Assembly (NCBI GenBank): GCA_037190145.1 | Contig: JBBCJU010000005.1 | Location: 186,001-250,000, forward strand | Reading direction: 5' to 3' | From: 55-13 sp037190145 | Lineage (GTDB): Bacteria > Armatimonadota > Fimbriimonadia > Fimbriimonadales > Fimbriimonadaceae | Length of the DNA stretch: 64,000 nucleotides | Shown here: positions 33,479-41,886 of the stretch, in pieces | Layout: every line of letters starts with the position of its first letter | How positions within the stretch are numbered: position 1 is the stretch's first letter | Translations under genes and position numbers: made by a program | Notes under the pieces: generated by a model | Database searches by the model: none | Seen by the model: the letters and a program-made list of their open reading frames with translations, nothing else | What the model was told of the DNA's origin: nothing

Positions 33479-34354
33479 TCACCTGCCTTTATTCTGCTGC
33501 AAGAACTCGATGAGCGACTTCCCAAACTCAGGTTTCGCAAGAGTCGTCATGTGGTCTCCACCTTCCACAACTTTTTCAGCAGTATCCGGTAGAAGCTTAC
33601 GAACCTCCAAAACCCTGTTTTTCACATAGTTGGATTCTTTTCCCCCGTAGAGAAACAAGACAGGAGCCTTGCACTTCTGAATTGCCTCAACGGAAACTTC
33701 CATCTCTCGGAAACTCTTTCCAGCCGCTGCGAATGCCTTCACGTCCTTGTTCCCGAAAAGGATCTTGGCGTATACCGCCGCTTGCTCATCAGTTGGTTTA
33801 GGAGCGGGTGCCACGGCAACGATATAGGGACCAAGACCTTTTCCGTCTTCAACCGCCTTGGCGAAAGCATCAACCTCGCTAAAAGCCTGTGGGTGGGTCC
33901 CCTTGATAAGCGGTGCTTGCCCACCGTAGATAAGACTAATCACGCGATCAGGGTGGGTCGCCGCAATGTGCCCAATCAAAAAGGCTCCCATCGAATAGCC
34001 CATCAAGTGAGCGCGTTTGATCTTCAAGTGATCTAGCAGGCGCACGACATCGGCAGCCATTTCTGGCCCATACATTTTTGGATCATGCGGCTTGTCGCTC
34101 TTGCCATGCCCTCGACAGTCTAGCGCGATGACCTTGAAACCCGGCAACGAGCCAAGTTTGGTGTTCCCCGCTGCATCGCGCCCCCACATACTTGAATCGC
34201 TCATCCAACCGTGAATGAGCACCACGGCCTCACCTTCGCCTTCCGTTATATATCGAATCTTTACTCCGTTAGAGTTAAAGAACTGATCCTCGGCATGGCA
34301 AACATTTAGAACCCCAAAGATCAGGAGAACTAACGACAGTAGCTTAAAGTTCAC
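33479..34354 (-). CDS. Secreted alpha/beta hydrolase
   Basis: About 291 residues from GTG 34354 (MNFKLLSLVLLIFGVLNVCHA), which gives a clean signal peptide; a TTG six codons upstream is the longer alternative. VVLIHGWMSDSSMWGRDAA holds the oxyanion loop, LMGYSMGAFLIGHIA the nucleophile Ser (GYSMG), LFLYGGKES the acid, and GGDHMTT the His. It is an intact catalytic triad of the alpha/beta hydrolase fold. The substrate is unknown. It is the first gene of a two-gene unit with the DinB-like gene and is divergent from the SARP-type regulator. Confidence 0.85.
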   Translation of the reverse strand: MNFKLLSLVLLIFGVLNVCHAEDQFFNSNGVKIRYITEGEGEAVVLIHGWMSDSSMWGRDAAGNTKLGSLPGFKVIALDCRGHGKSDKPHDPKMYGPEMAADVVRLLDHLKIKRAHLMGYSMGAFLIGHIAATHPDRVISLIYGGQAPLIKGTHPQAFSEVDAFAKAVEDGKGLGPYIVAVAPAPKPTDEQAAVYAKILFGNKDVKAFAAAGKSFREMEVSVEAIQKCKAPVLFLYGGKESNYVKNRVLEVRKLLPDTAEKVVEGGDHMTTLAKPEFGKSLIEFLQQNKGR

Positions 34355-34522
34355 GATTCCAAATACTTCCAATGGTGCTTTTGGGTTTCAGCACCCCCAA
34401 AATCTGATAACGCCAAAACAACGCTTCCAAGACATTCTACGGGCATCACATTAACTCCCATACTAGATTCGTACCTACCTCCATCATGGAGGACGGTCCC
34501 ATCGGATATGCTCCCGACCATC

Positions 34523-36289
34523 ATGTCGGATCGCATACGGTTATCGGTGCTCGGAAAGTTCACCGCCGTGCTGCCTGACAAACAAGAAGCTCAATTCAGG
34601 ACCCGTCGTGCTGCGGAGTTAATCGCCAAGCTGAGTTTAGCGAGCGCAAAACGCGCCCTCCGATCAGACATCGCCTCAGATTTATGGCCAGGAGTTGATC
34701 GCTCCACTGGTCTTCGCAACCTACGTCCCACACTTAACTATGCACGCACGGCGTTAGGTTGTCCTGATTCCATCATTGCAAATGATGATTGGCTCATTCT
34801 TTCCGACGATATCGAGTCTGATTGGCAAGAAATCCATCGTCTAGAGTCAAAGGTTTTACAAGCAAAAGACGGAGATGACCGTTTGGTCCTTCTCTACTCT
34901 CTCAATGAAGCCATTCAGAAGCCACTGTTGGGAGAGTGGGATGTTGAATGGGTTGAAGATCTTCGAACTTATCATGACCAGCGGAGATTGAATGCCCTTC
35001 GCCAGTTGGCAGAAGAACTTGGAAACCGAGGGGAATGGCGGGCGGCATTGGACTATGCCATGCGTATCAGAACCTTGGCGCCGACTTCGGAAGACGGTAT
35101 TCGATTGGTTCTTAAATGCTTAGGAGAGCTAGAACGTCCAAGTGAAGCACAACGAGAGTTTGCCTCCTATGCAAAATATCTTAAAGCATCCTTAGAGCTT
35201 GAAGTGGCTCCTGGCTTACGTCAGCTTGCTGAGCAAGTTGTGACCGGTCGGTACCAACAGACGGGTTCTCGTCCCCTCACCTCGATTCAGCAAGAAATGA
35301 TCTCCAATATTTTGGGAATGATGGTGGATGAGGAACCAGAAAGATTGCTTCCTCTTCTCTCGTCACCGAAGCTGAACTGGTCTCTGGTGTTCTACGGATC
35401 AGAAATGCGACCCATTTTAGAGAGGACTCTAAGTGCCACATCGGGGTGGTCTCGAGAACGCGGAGGGGTTGCAAAGCGATTGTTGCAGGTGTATTCCCAA
35501 GAACATCGCTGGCCAGAAACGGCACGGCTAGCGAACGATCTCCTGCAATCGGAGGATCCCACAGATAGACTCGCGGCCCTTAATTTTCTTTCCTTCGAAC
35601 GTCGAGAAGCTTTGGACTATCCGAAGGCCCTGGAACTCATTGACCAAGCCGTCACTATCGCAAAGTCAGCAGGTGAACGCTATCTCCGCGCAGTAAGCGC
35701 GACCAATCGAGCAGTATTGAACATCAGTTTTGAGATGTACAAGATTGGGATTGATGAATTGCGCCAGGTGTTGGATCATCTGGCCGAACGCACCGAACCC
35801 AACGCCCGCTTTAGCACCTCCATAGCCAAAAGCTGGCTGATCGCGGCAGCAATTGCAAAAGGCGATATGTCTGAAGCTGACCGGTATGCGGATGAATGGC
35901 GGATGTTTGCGGAGACCAATGGAACCCTTGCTTTTGATAGCCAGGGAAAGCTGTTCTACGGGATGGTGCATTCAGCCTCCAATAAACGATCTGCTCAAGA
36001 TTGGCTCCTCGCAGGCATCGACTCGGCTTTCCAAAGTCGCGAACCTAACTTACTACGCGAGTCGACATTCCCCGTCATTTATGCTCTCCGTGCACTGGGA
36101 AGAGATTCCGACGCAAGCTTTGCTGCTTATGAACTCCATCGTGTTGTCCGCAAACTGGGAGTGAATGTCCTTCCTTTCCACCAAAGGCTAATGGGAGGCC
36201 ATAAGGCAGTCCCCACAGGCGCTGAACGCCTTGATAGTGTTGCCTCAGTCATGGTTTTTTGCCGAGAGAAAATCTTATCGGCTGCGTAG
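34523..36289 (+). CDS. SARP/BTAD-type transcriptional regulator with TPR-like C-terminus
   Basis: About 588 residues from ATG 34523 (MSDRIRLSVLGKF). A winged-helix DNA-binding domain (about 1-95, with RTRRAAELIAKLSLASAKRALRSDIASDLWPG) is followed by a bacterial transcriptional activator domain (about 110-245, WVEDLRTYHDQRRLNALRQLAEELGNRGEW and onward). The C-terminal half is helical and TPR-like, without a nucleotide-binding site. Such proteins activate nearby or distant gene sets. Direct targets are not evident; candidates are the divergent hydrolase/DinB pair and the DinB gene downstream. A TATGCT box (34507-34512) sits 10 bases upstream of the ATG. Confidence 0.88.
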   Translation: MSDRIRLSVLGKFTAVLPDKQEAQFRTRRAAELIAKLSLASAKRALRSDIASDLWPGVDRSTGLRNLRPTLNYARTALGCPDSIIANDDWLILSDDIESDWQEIHRLESKVLQAKDGDDRLVLLYSLNEAIQKPLLGEWDVEWVEDLRTYHDQRRLNALRQLAEELGNRGEWRAALDYAMRIRTLAPTSEDGIRLVLKCLGELERPSEAQREFASYAKYLKASLELEVAPGLRQLAEQVVTGRYQQTGSRPLTSIQQEMISNILGMMVDEEPERLLPLLSSPKLNWSLVFYGSEMRPILERTLSATSGWSRERGGVAKRLLQVYSQEHRWPETARLANDLLQSEDPTDRLAALNFLSFERREALDYPKALELIDQAVTIAKSAGERYLRAVSATNRAVLNISFEMYKIGIDELRQVLDHLAERTEPNARFSTSIAKSWLIAAAIAKGDMSEADRYADEWRMFAETNGTLAFDSQGKLFYGMVHSASNKRSAQDWLLAGIDSAFQSREPNLLRESTFPVIYALRALGRDSDASFAAYELHRVVRKLGVNVLPFHQRLMGGHKAVPTGAERLDSVASVMVFCREKILSAA

Positions 36290-36310
36290 ATTTCTCGTAA
36301 GCTAAAGCAC

Positions 36311-36784
36311 GTGAATTCCACAATTTTCATTGAAGCTGAACTTGCCTCTGTTCGCCGAGAACTGGAGGAGGTTCTTCCTCACGTCTCGGATGATCTTCTG
36401 CCTTGGGCACCTGCAGATGGCATGCGTACCATCCATGGTCAATTCGTGGAATTACTCTCAACGGAGGAAAGGCTACTTAGTTTCATCCTAGAGAGTGACC
36501 GTCGGCCCTTTGTTGAAATTGAGCAAGCTTATTGGGCTCTCACAACAATTTCTGAACTGACCGACGCAATGGACCTTTTGAGGCAACGTACTTTGAAGGC
36601 TTTGATTGAAGTAGACCTTAAGAAAACCGCCAACGTGTCAGCAAGTTTTAGCAACTGGTTGATGCTAGAAGAAGTACCCAAAAGTGAACTATTCCGCTAC
36701 ATCGCAAGACATGAATCATATCACACGGGCCAACTCTTCTCTTACCTCTGGACTCGGGGAAACAATCCCTATGACTGGGACTAA
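36311..36784 (+). CDS. DinB-like four-helix protein
   Basis: 157 residues, DinB superfamily: MRTIHGQFVELLSTEERLL (His about residue 43) and YIARHESYHTGQLFSYLW (about 135) provide the metal-ligand His positions. The start is GTG 36311, with a TAAGCT box (36298-36303) seven bases before and no ribosome site. It lies 21 bases after the SARP gene. Its stop codon overlaps the stop codon of the convergent acetyltransferase gene by 3-4 bases. The function is unknown beyond the family. Confidence 0.82.
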   Translation: MNSTIFIEAELASVRRELEEVLPHVSDDLLPWAPADGMRTIHGQFVELLSTEERLLSFILESDRRPFVEIEQAYWALTTISELTDAMDLLRQRTLKALIEVDLKKTANVSASFSNWLMLEEVPKSELFRYIARHESYHTGQLFSYLWTRGNNPYDWD

Positions 36785-37215
36785 GTAACCGTGAAGTCTT
36801 CCCAATCTTCGCAGTATCGAACTACCAAGTTGCTTGCATTTTGAACACCGCACTTTGCGTAGAACTCAACGGCCTTCACGTTCGATATAGTGCTGATCGT
36901 AATATCCTCTTTTCCTCCTGCTTTATCAACGGCCATCTCAAGTAACGTTCTTCCTATGCCCTGACCCGAGTAGGAGCGATCCACGCCAAGGTCGGTAAGA
37001 AATAGGAAGTAAGCAAAATCAGTCAATCCAAAGCACATGCCTACAAGAGTTCGATCCTCCGACCGGGCTGTGATACAGATATCAATATTCTTTAGCAATC
37101 TATGCATGCGATCTTCAAAATTCTTCTTGGGATATTGGGATCCAAGATCCGTGCGCGTGAGGAACTCGCGATACTCCTCGAACTCTAGCTTCTCGTTATC
37201 AGAATATAAAATCAC
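36781..37215 (-). CDS. GNAT-family N-acetyltransferase
   Basis: 144 residues. The acetyl-CoA-binding motif A is DRSYSGQGIGRTLLEMAVDKA (about residues 82-102, Q-x-x-G-x-G/A pattern as SGQGIGR), and the C-terminal AVEFYAKCGVQNAS is the motif B helix. It transfers acetyl from acetyl-CoA to an amine; the acceptor is unknown. The start is GTG 37215 with AAGGAG 9 bases before. It is preceded by a leader with a UUCG-type hairpin. Confidence 0.85.
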   Translation of the reverse strand: MILYSDNEKLEFEEYREFLTRTDLGSQYPKKNFEDRMHRLLKNIDICITARSEDRTLVGMCFGLTDFAYFLFLTDLGVDRSYSGQGIGRTLLEMAVDKAGGKEDITISTISNVKAVEFYAKCGVQNASNLVVRYCEDWEDFTVT

Positions 37216-37477
37216 TGCTCGTGCTCCTTAACCATACAGACTTTAGATGATGTTCTGTACACCGCAATATCTCCCATACTTTTGAGCAAGGTTTCGCCAA
37301 ATATCTATATCAAGCGAAATACTTGTTCAAAGGTTGAGCTTCATATACCTCCTTAGCATGGCTGGCTCTTCGGAGTCAGCCCCTTGTTCTCCCCCAAAAA
37401 TTCTGCCTAGGAATATTTAAAATCTAACGCCTCCCAAAAGCAGAAATGGAGGGGGAGATCAAAGTGATCAGCTAACG
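37216..37477 (-). other. Leader region of the acetyltransferase gene, with UUCG-type hairpin
   Basis: No gene of normal size. A nine-base-pair stem (37360-37368 with 37373-37381) closes a TTCG loop on the plus strand (CGAA on the minus). On the minus strand it is followed within six bases by AAGGAGG (37348-37354) and a five-codon frame, ATG 37344 to stop 37327. A 21-codon frame overlaps the acetyltransferase start. Either could be a leader peptide; neither is certain. Confidence 0.35.
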
Positions 37478-37480
37478 AAA

Positions 37481-37513
37481 AAGCCCTCCATCCAAACTGG
37501 AATTGGAGGGCTT
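37481..37513 (-). terminator. Terminator of the redoxin gene
   Basis: A 10-base-pair stem (37481-37490 with 37504-37513), followed on the minus strand by a TTTTT run. It is 18 bases beyond the redoxin stop codon. Confidence 0.85.
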
Positions 37514-37530
37514 ATTTTCTTCTACGTTTG

Positions 37531-38142
37531 CTAATACTTAACTTCACAACCGTAAGGTCTAGAAGACTTCACTGAGATATCTTTTCCGGCTTGTGATTCC
37601 GTAAGCGCTTGAGCAACATAATTTGTCACTTCTGGATCTGTTTGTGGTGTACGAGAAGGCTTATTATCAATACCACCGGCATAGATGACCTTGCCGGTGG
37701 GGTCAATAACAAACATATGTGGAGTTGTCTTGGCTTTGTAATCCTTCCCTACTTTCCCGGTAGGATCTAACAGAACTGCGGTTCCAGATCCGCCTACCTT
37801 TTTGGTTCTCTCATTCATAGTTGGGCCATCAAAGTGGCCTTGTTTACCGGGTGCCGATGAAACGACTGAGAGCCATACCACACCTTTCTTGGTCCACTCT
37901 TTTTGGAGGGCCGGCATATTGCCGGATTCATAATGAGTCCTTACATAAGGACAACCGTAGTTAAGCCATTCCAAAACGACATACTTACCTTTATAGTCGC
38001 CAAGGGAGTGGTCTTTACCATTTGTATCGGGCAAAGTAAATGTGGGTGCCACTGCACCTGGCTCTGCCACTGGTGCAGATCTGAAACCTACCATTAGCGC
38101 TCCTGTAACGATAAGCGCGCTACTCCATAAAAGAAGCTTCAT
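37531..38142 (-). CDS. Exported redoxin (peroxiredoxin-like, thioredoxin fold)
   Basis: 203 residues with a signal peptide or anchor (LLLWSSALIVTGALMVGF). The thioredoxin-fold core APTFTLPDTNGKDHSLGDYKGKYVVLEWLNYGCPYVRTHY matches AhpC/TSA-like redoxins. The active site is GCPYV with one Cys (about residue 64), as in PRX-like families rather than CxxC thioredoxins. The conserved cis-Pro is in TTPHMFVIDPTGKV. A second Cys lies near the C-terminus (GCEVKY). It may reduce peroxides or act on protein thiols in the periplasm. Confidence 0.85.
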   Translation of the reverse strand: MKLLLWSSALIVTGALMVGFRSAPVAEPGAVAPTFTLPDTNGKDHSLGDYKGKYVVLEWLNYGCPYVRTHYESGNMPALQKEWTKKGVVWLSVVSSAPGKQGHFDGPTMNERTKKVGGSGTAVLLDPTGKVGKDYKAKTTPHMFVIDPTGKVIYAGGIDNKPSRTPQTDPEVTNYVAQALTESQAGKDISVKSSRPYGCEVKY

Positions 38143-38256
38143 CGTCTCTATCCTCCAATACTGATAACTAGATAAACGAAATCTCGGCGGAAATGATCAG
38201 TTTTGACGGACTATTGCGCTAACTTCCGAAAAAGAAAAGCCAGGTACCGTTAGAAA

Positions 38257-38811
38257 ATGGTGGATTTTCAAGGCAACTGGATTCAGGCATTTACAAGTCG
38301 AAGCTTGGATTGGGAACATCGCGCCCAAAACATGTTTCTCGGTCTGCTCCCTGAGCAACTAAATTGGCGACCAGACAGAGGCACTTGGTCTATCGCCCAA
38401 GAATTTCATCATCTTGTACTCTCTAATCGCCCCTACCTAGAGGTTCTGCGAAAGCTAACAGAACAATCAACTCCTGAATCCAAACCTTACAAGCCAGGCT
38501 TTTGGGGTCGTTTTCTGCTCAAGGCAGTGGAACCAGATGGTTCTATGCCAGCGCCAGTCCCAAAGCAGCTTGTCCCGTCTAATGCTCCTCTCGGTCATCA
38601 GCCTCTGAAAGAGTTTGTTGAGATTCAGACTGAGTTTCACCCATTGGCCCTCAGTCTGATCGGGAAGGACCTCACCAAACGTTTCAGTTCTCCCATAAGT
38701 CGTTTTGTAAAGCTACAGTTAGGCGACGCCATTGCGATCAATACAACTCACAATGAGCGCCACCTTCTAAAGGCTTTTCGCTTGATGGATCAGCCTGGAT
38801 TTCCAAGATAG
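38257..38811 (+). CDS. DinB-like four-helix protein
   Basis: 184 residues. TWSIAQEFHHLVLSNRPYLEVL (about residue 45) and NTTHNERHLLKAFRLM near the C-terminus match the DinB-2/YfiT-like pattern with His ligands. It is the third DinB-like gene within 6 kb but is more distant from the other two. A TACCGT box (38245-38250) is 6 bases before the ATG and there is no ribosome site. It ends one base from the convergent gene. Confidence 0.8.
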   Translation: MVDFQGNWIQAFTSRSLDWEHRAQNMFLGLLPEQLNWRPDRGTWSIAQEFHHLVLSNRPYLEVLRKLTEQSTPESKPYKPGFWGRFLLKAVEPDGSMPAPVPKQLVPSNAPLGHQPLKEFVEIQTEFHPLALSLIGKDLTKRFSSPISRFVKLQLGDAIAINTTHNERHLLKAFRLMDQPGFPR

Positions 38812-38812
38812 T

Positions 38813-39292
38813 TTAAGGACGGCCAATCAGACGTCCCGACAATGTGACCGGTGACTGTGATGGACGTAACACCAAGATTTTGTAAGGGTATGGCCCCGTC
38901 CCTGTTGCATAGAGCTCGATATTCAAACCCTTGAAAGTGGAAGTCATGTCCTTAATGGAGTCCTTCGCAATCTCGACGGCAAATCCGTTGTCTAGCTTCA
39001 TCAGATCAAACTCTCGGCTAACTTCAACAATCTTCACTGGACTATCAAACTTGCCTTTAGTCTCTGGCCCTGGCTGTATCCCGATAGGTTCTCTGGCTTG
39101 AATGAATTCGTTGAGCGCAATGGTTACATTGCGTAGCCGAGCCTGTTGCTCCAGAAACGATTCTTCTAGGTTTTGCACCCTTGCTTCCAGATCACGAGTT
39201 GGACGACGTGTAGGGGGGTCTTGGGCTATGGCCGTAAAACCAACCAATATTGCAGCTGCGAAGAATCCACCTATCCAAGACAATTTAGACAT
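38813..39292 (-). CDS. Secreted coiled-coil protein of unknown function
   Basis: About 159 residues from ATG 39292 (MSKLSWIGGFF), giving a signal peptide (FFAAAILVGFTAIAQ); a longer frame adds 7 residues. After it comes a short coiled coil (LEARVQNLEESFLEQQARL, about 38-56), then a small beta-rich domain ending VTLSGRLIGRP. No family is recognised. It is convergent with the third DinB-like gene. Confidence 0.6.
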   Translation of the reverse strand: MSKLSWIGGFFAAAILVGFTAIAQDPPTRRPTRDLEARVQNLEESFLEQQARLRNVTIALNEFIQAREPIGIQPGPETKGKFDSPVKIVEVSREFDLMKLDNGFAVEIAKDSIKDMTSTFKGLNIELYATGTGPYPYKILVLRPSQSPVTLSGRLIGRP

Positions 39293-39392
39293 GATGTATG
39301 CGACGTGCAACAACTCATTGTGGATTCAGTGATTTCGCAGAAGATATTCACGCACAGTCTGCATTAGCCAGGGTAGAACGTTTCATCGTCCA

Positions 39393-40199
39393 ATGAGCAA
39401 CATGCCCCGAATCCTTGACCTCACTTCTCGCGTAGCTTTGATTACTGGAGGTTCCTCTGGGATCGGTAAAGGGGCCGCCATTGAATTAGCGAAACAAGGG
39501 GCTGGGATAGCTTTGGTGGGCAGAACACCAGCTGAACTTGAAACCACTCGACAAGAGATCGCTTTGCTCGGTGTAGATTGTCGCTGTTATCGAGCCGATG
39601 TCTCCAACTCAACCGAACTTAAAGTAGCTATTGATCAGGCGGCCCAAGATTTTGGTCGGCTTGATATCGTCTTTGCAAATGCTGGCATCAACGGAGTATG
39701 GGCTCCTATCCGTGATATCACTGAAGAAGAGTATGACCAGGTAATGGACATCAACCTCAAAGGAACCTTTATGACCATTAAGCATGCTGTCCCATATCTA
39801 CTTCAGCAAGGTCAGGGATCCATTATCGTCACCTCTTCGGTGAATGGAACAAGAATGTTTAGCAACACTGGCGCCACCGTTTATGCCTCTAGCAAGGCGG
39901 CCCAAGTAGCGATGGCAAAGATGCTGGCAATCGAACTTGGACGCCAGAATATCAGGGTAAATGTGATTTGCCCAGGTGCGATAGGGACTCAAATTGGTGA
40001 CAACTCGGAGCGGCGAAACACCGACGGATTGGCTCAACCAGTCGAATACCCTCATGGCACCATTCCCCTTCCCTCTCGAAACATCGGCACAATCGAGCAA
40101 GTGGGCAGGTTGGTGCTTTTCCTCGCCAGTGATGCCTCTGACCATATCAACGGTGAAGTGGTTTACATTGATGGCGGACAATCTTTGGTCCAAGGTTAG
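39393..40199 (+). CDS. SDR-family oxidoreductase
   Basis: 268 residues, classical short-chain dehydrogenase. The nucleotide-binding TGGSSGIGKG is at residues 18-27, NAG in FANAGINGVW about residue 94, the catalytic Ser in VTSSVNGT, and Tyr164/Lys168 in YASSKAA. A Pro-Gly-rich ICPGAIGTQIGD segment and DGGQSLVQG close the protein. It reduces or oxidises an alcohol or ketone with NAD(P); the substrate is unknown. It lies 80 bases before the acyl-CoA dehydrogenase gene. Confidence 0.93.
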   Translation: MSNMPRILDLTSRVALITGGSSGIGKGAAIELAKQGAGIALVGRTPAELETTRQEIALLGVDCRCYRADVSNSTELKVAIDQAAQDFGRLDIVFANAGINGVWAPIRDITEEEYDQVMDINLKGTFMTIKHAVPYLLQQGQGSIIVTSSVNGTRMFSNTGATVYASSKAAQVAMAKMLAIELGRQNIRVNVICPGAIGTQIGDNSERRNTDGLAQPVEYPHGTIPLPSRNIGTIEQVGRLVLFLASDASDHINGEVVYIDGGQSLVQG

Positions 40200-40279
40200 T
40201 ACGGCTAAACATAGATTGATAAAAACCAACAGGGTGAGCCTTTGCGTACCAGGATACGAACTCGGTACCCTATAACACC

Positions 40280-41470
40280 ATGGACTTCGCCCTGACGCAA
40301 GAACACGACCTGATTCGAGAATCTGCCTATAAGTTTGGTCAAACAGAGATTTTGCCCGGCCTGCGAGAGCGAGATCGCGCCGGAGATTCGGACCGATCCA
40401 TGCTAGACAAGATGGGCAAAGCCGGGATGATGGGAATCTCCATTCCGGCTAAATACGGGGGAAGCGATACCGACTACATCTCATTGGGAATCGCCTGTGA
40501 GGAACTTGAGAGAGCAGATACTAGTGCCCGAGTTGTGATGAGCGTACACAGCGGATTGCACTGCATGACTCTTCTGCAATGGGGCACCGAAGAGCAAAAG
40601 CAGCGATGGCTTCCCAAGCTTGCTACCGGAGAATTAGTGGGGGGATTTGGACTTACCGAACCTAACGCAGGCTCTGACGCCGCTAACATCACTACCACCG
40701 CAGTCCGAGACGGCGACGAATATGTCATTAACGGTTCCAAGACTTGGATTTCGTTGGCGGACTATGCAGACCAGTTCCTTGTGATCACCAAGCTATCGGC
40801 TACGGAAGCCAAAGCTCCTTATGCCGCTTTCATTGTTGACCGGAACACCCCTGGCTTTACATCCCGACCATTGCACGGCAAATTAGGCGTTCGAGCGGGC
40901 AATACCGGGGAAATCTTCTTTGAAGACATGCGAGTACCAGCAGACTGCATGCTTGGCCAAGAAGGTGATGGATTCAAAGTCGCCATGTCTGCGCTAGACC
41001 ATGGACGCTACACCGTGGCATCAGGAGCCGTTGGCATTATAACGGCTTGTTTGGACGCTTGTGTCCCTTATGCCAATGATCGCAAAGTGGGTGGCGAGCC
41101 CATCGGTAAGAAGCAACTGGTTCAACAGATGATCGCCGCCATGGTGCAAGGGCGCGAGATCGGGAGATTGCTTTACTATAAAGTGGGCTGGATGAAGAAC
41201 ACCGGACAACGGCATACCCGAGAATGCTCTATGGCCAAGTGGACTAACTGCGCCGCAGCGTTTGATGCCGCAAACAAGGCTATCGAGATTCACGGCGCAT
41301 ATGGATTCATCGACGAATTCCCCGTCGAAAGATACTTCCGCAACTCACGTGGAGCCATGATTTACGAAGGCACTCACGAGATCCACACTATCATGCAGGC
41401 AGAGTATGAGTTAGGCTACCGAGCAGACAAGCCGTTGTCCCATGTACTGCCGACTTATCCATTTGAGTAA
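40280..41470 (+). CDS. Acyl-CoA dehydrogenase
   Basis: A 396-residue flavoenzyme that oxidises acyl-CoA to enoyl-CoA. All landmarks are present: FALTQEHDLIRESAYKF at the N-terminus, GFGLTEPNAGSDAA (FAD site, about residue 120), YVINGSKTWISLADYAD, and IYEGTHEIHTIMQAEY with the catalytic Glu at residue 363. Leucine and branched-chain acyl-CoA breakdown would fit with mccB 32 kb away, but chain preference cannot be read from the sequence. A TACCCT box (40266-40271) lies 8 bases before the ATG, without a ribosome site. The hicAB pair follows by 12 bases. Confidence 0.92.
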   Translation: MDFALTQEHDLIRESAYKFGQTEILPGLRERDRAGDSDRSMLDKMGKAGMMGISIPAKYGGSDTDYISLGIACEELERADTSARVVMSVHSGLHCMTLLQWGTEEQKQRWLPKLATGELVGGFGLTEPNAGSDAANITTTAVRDGDEYVINGSKTWISLADYADQFLVITKLSATEAKAPYAAFIVDRNTPGFTSRPLHGKLGVRAGNTGEIFFEDMRVPADCMLGQEGDGFKVAMSALDHGRYTVASGAVGIITACLDACVPYANDRKVGGEPIGKKQLVQQMIAAMVQGREIGRLLYYKVGWMKNTGQRHTRECSMAKWTNCAAAFDAANKAIEIHGAYGFIDEFPVERYFRNSRGAMIYEGTHEIHTIMQAEYELGYRADKPLSHVLPTYPFE

Positions 41471-41481
41471 GTTGGCGTAAA

Positions 41482-41670
41482 ATGACGATCAGGGATTTGT
41501 TGCGAAGACTGAGAGACGATGGATGGGAAGTAGTCCGAGTACGTGGAAGCCATCGACAACTTAAACATTCAACTAAACCTGGATTGGTAACTGTTGCCGG
41601 TCATGAGCGAGACGATATTCATCCTAAAAGTCTAAAAAGTGTTTTAAGACAAGCTGGATTAGAAAACTAA
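41482..41670 (+). CDS. hicA: HicA-type mRNA interferase toxin
   Basis: 62 residues, full length. TIRDLLRRLRDDGWEVVRVRGSHRQLKHSTKPGLVTVAGHE is the double-stranded-RNA-binding-like fold, with the catalytic His in GSHR; HPKSLKSVLRQAGL closes it. It cleaves mRNA when not bound by HicB. It overlaps hicB by one base (TAATG). It follows the acyl-CoA dehydrogenase gene on the same strand by 12 bases, so it may also be read from that promoter. Confidence 0.92.
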   Translation: MTIRDLLRRLRDDGWEVVRVRGSHRQLKHSTKPGLVTVAGHERDDIHPKSLKSVLRQAGLEN

Positions 41671-41882
41671 TGGAATACTGGGTCATTCTTGAGACGGACG
41701 GTGAGAGTTGGTCGGCATTTGTTCCGGATTTGCCAGGCTGTATTGCGACTGGGAATACTATTGAGGAAGCTCGAACCAACATCGGTGAAGCGATTGAGTT
41801 TCACTTGGAAGGGTTGCGGTTAGAAGGATTGGATATTCCACCACCAACCACACAAGCAACACAAATTCGAATACCTGCTTAG
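41670..41882 (+). CDS. hicB: HicB-type antitoxin
   Basis: 70 residues. YWVILETDGESWSAFVPDLPGCIATGNTIEEARTNIGEAI shows the HicB core with PDLPGC; no DNA-binding tail is present. It pairs with the hicA immediately before (one-base overlap). A conserved motif of plus-strand toxin-antitoxin modules is intact here, in contrast to the minus-strand pair near 29.5 kb where hicA is broken. It ends 4 bases from the convergent gene. Confidence 0.92.
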   Translation: MEYWVILETDGESWSAFVPDLPGCIATGNTIEEARTNIGEAIEFHLEGLRLEGLDIPPPTTQATQIRIPA

Positions 41883-41886
41883 CTAG

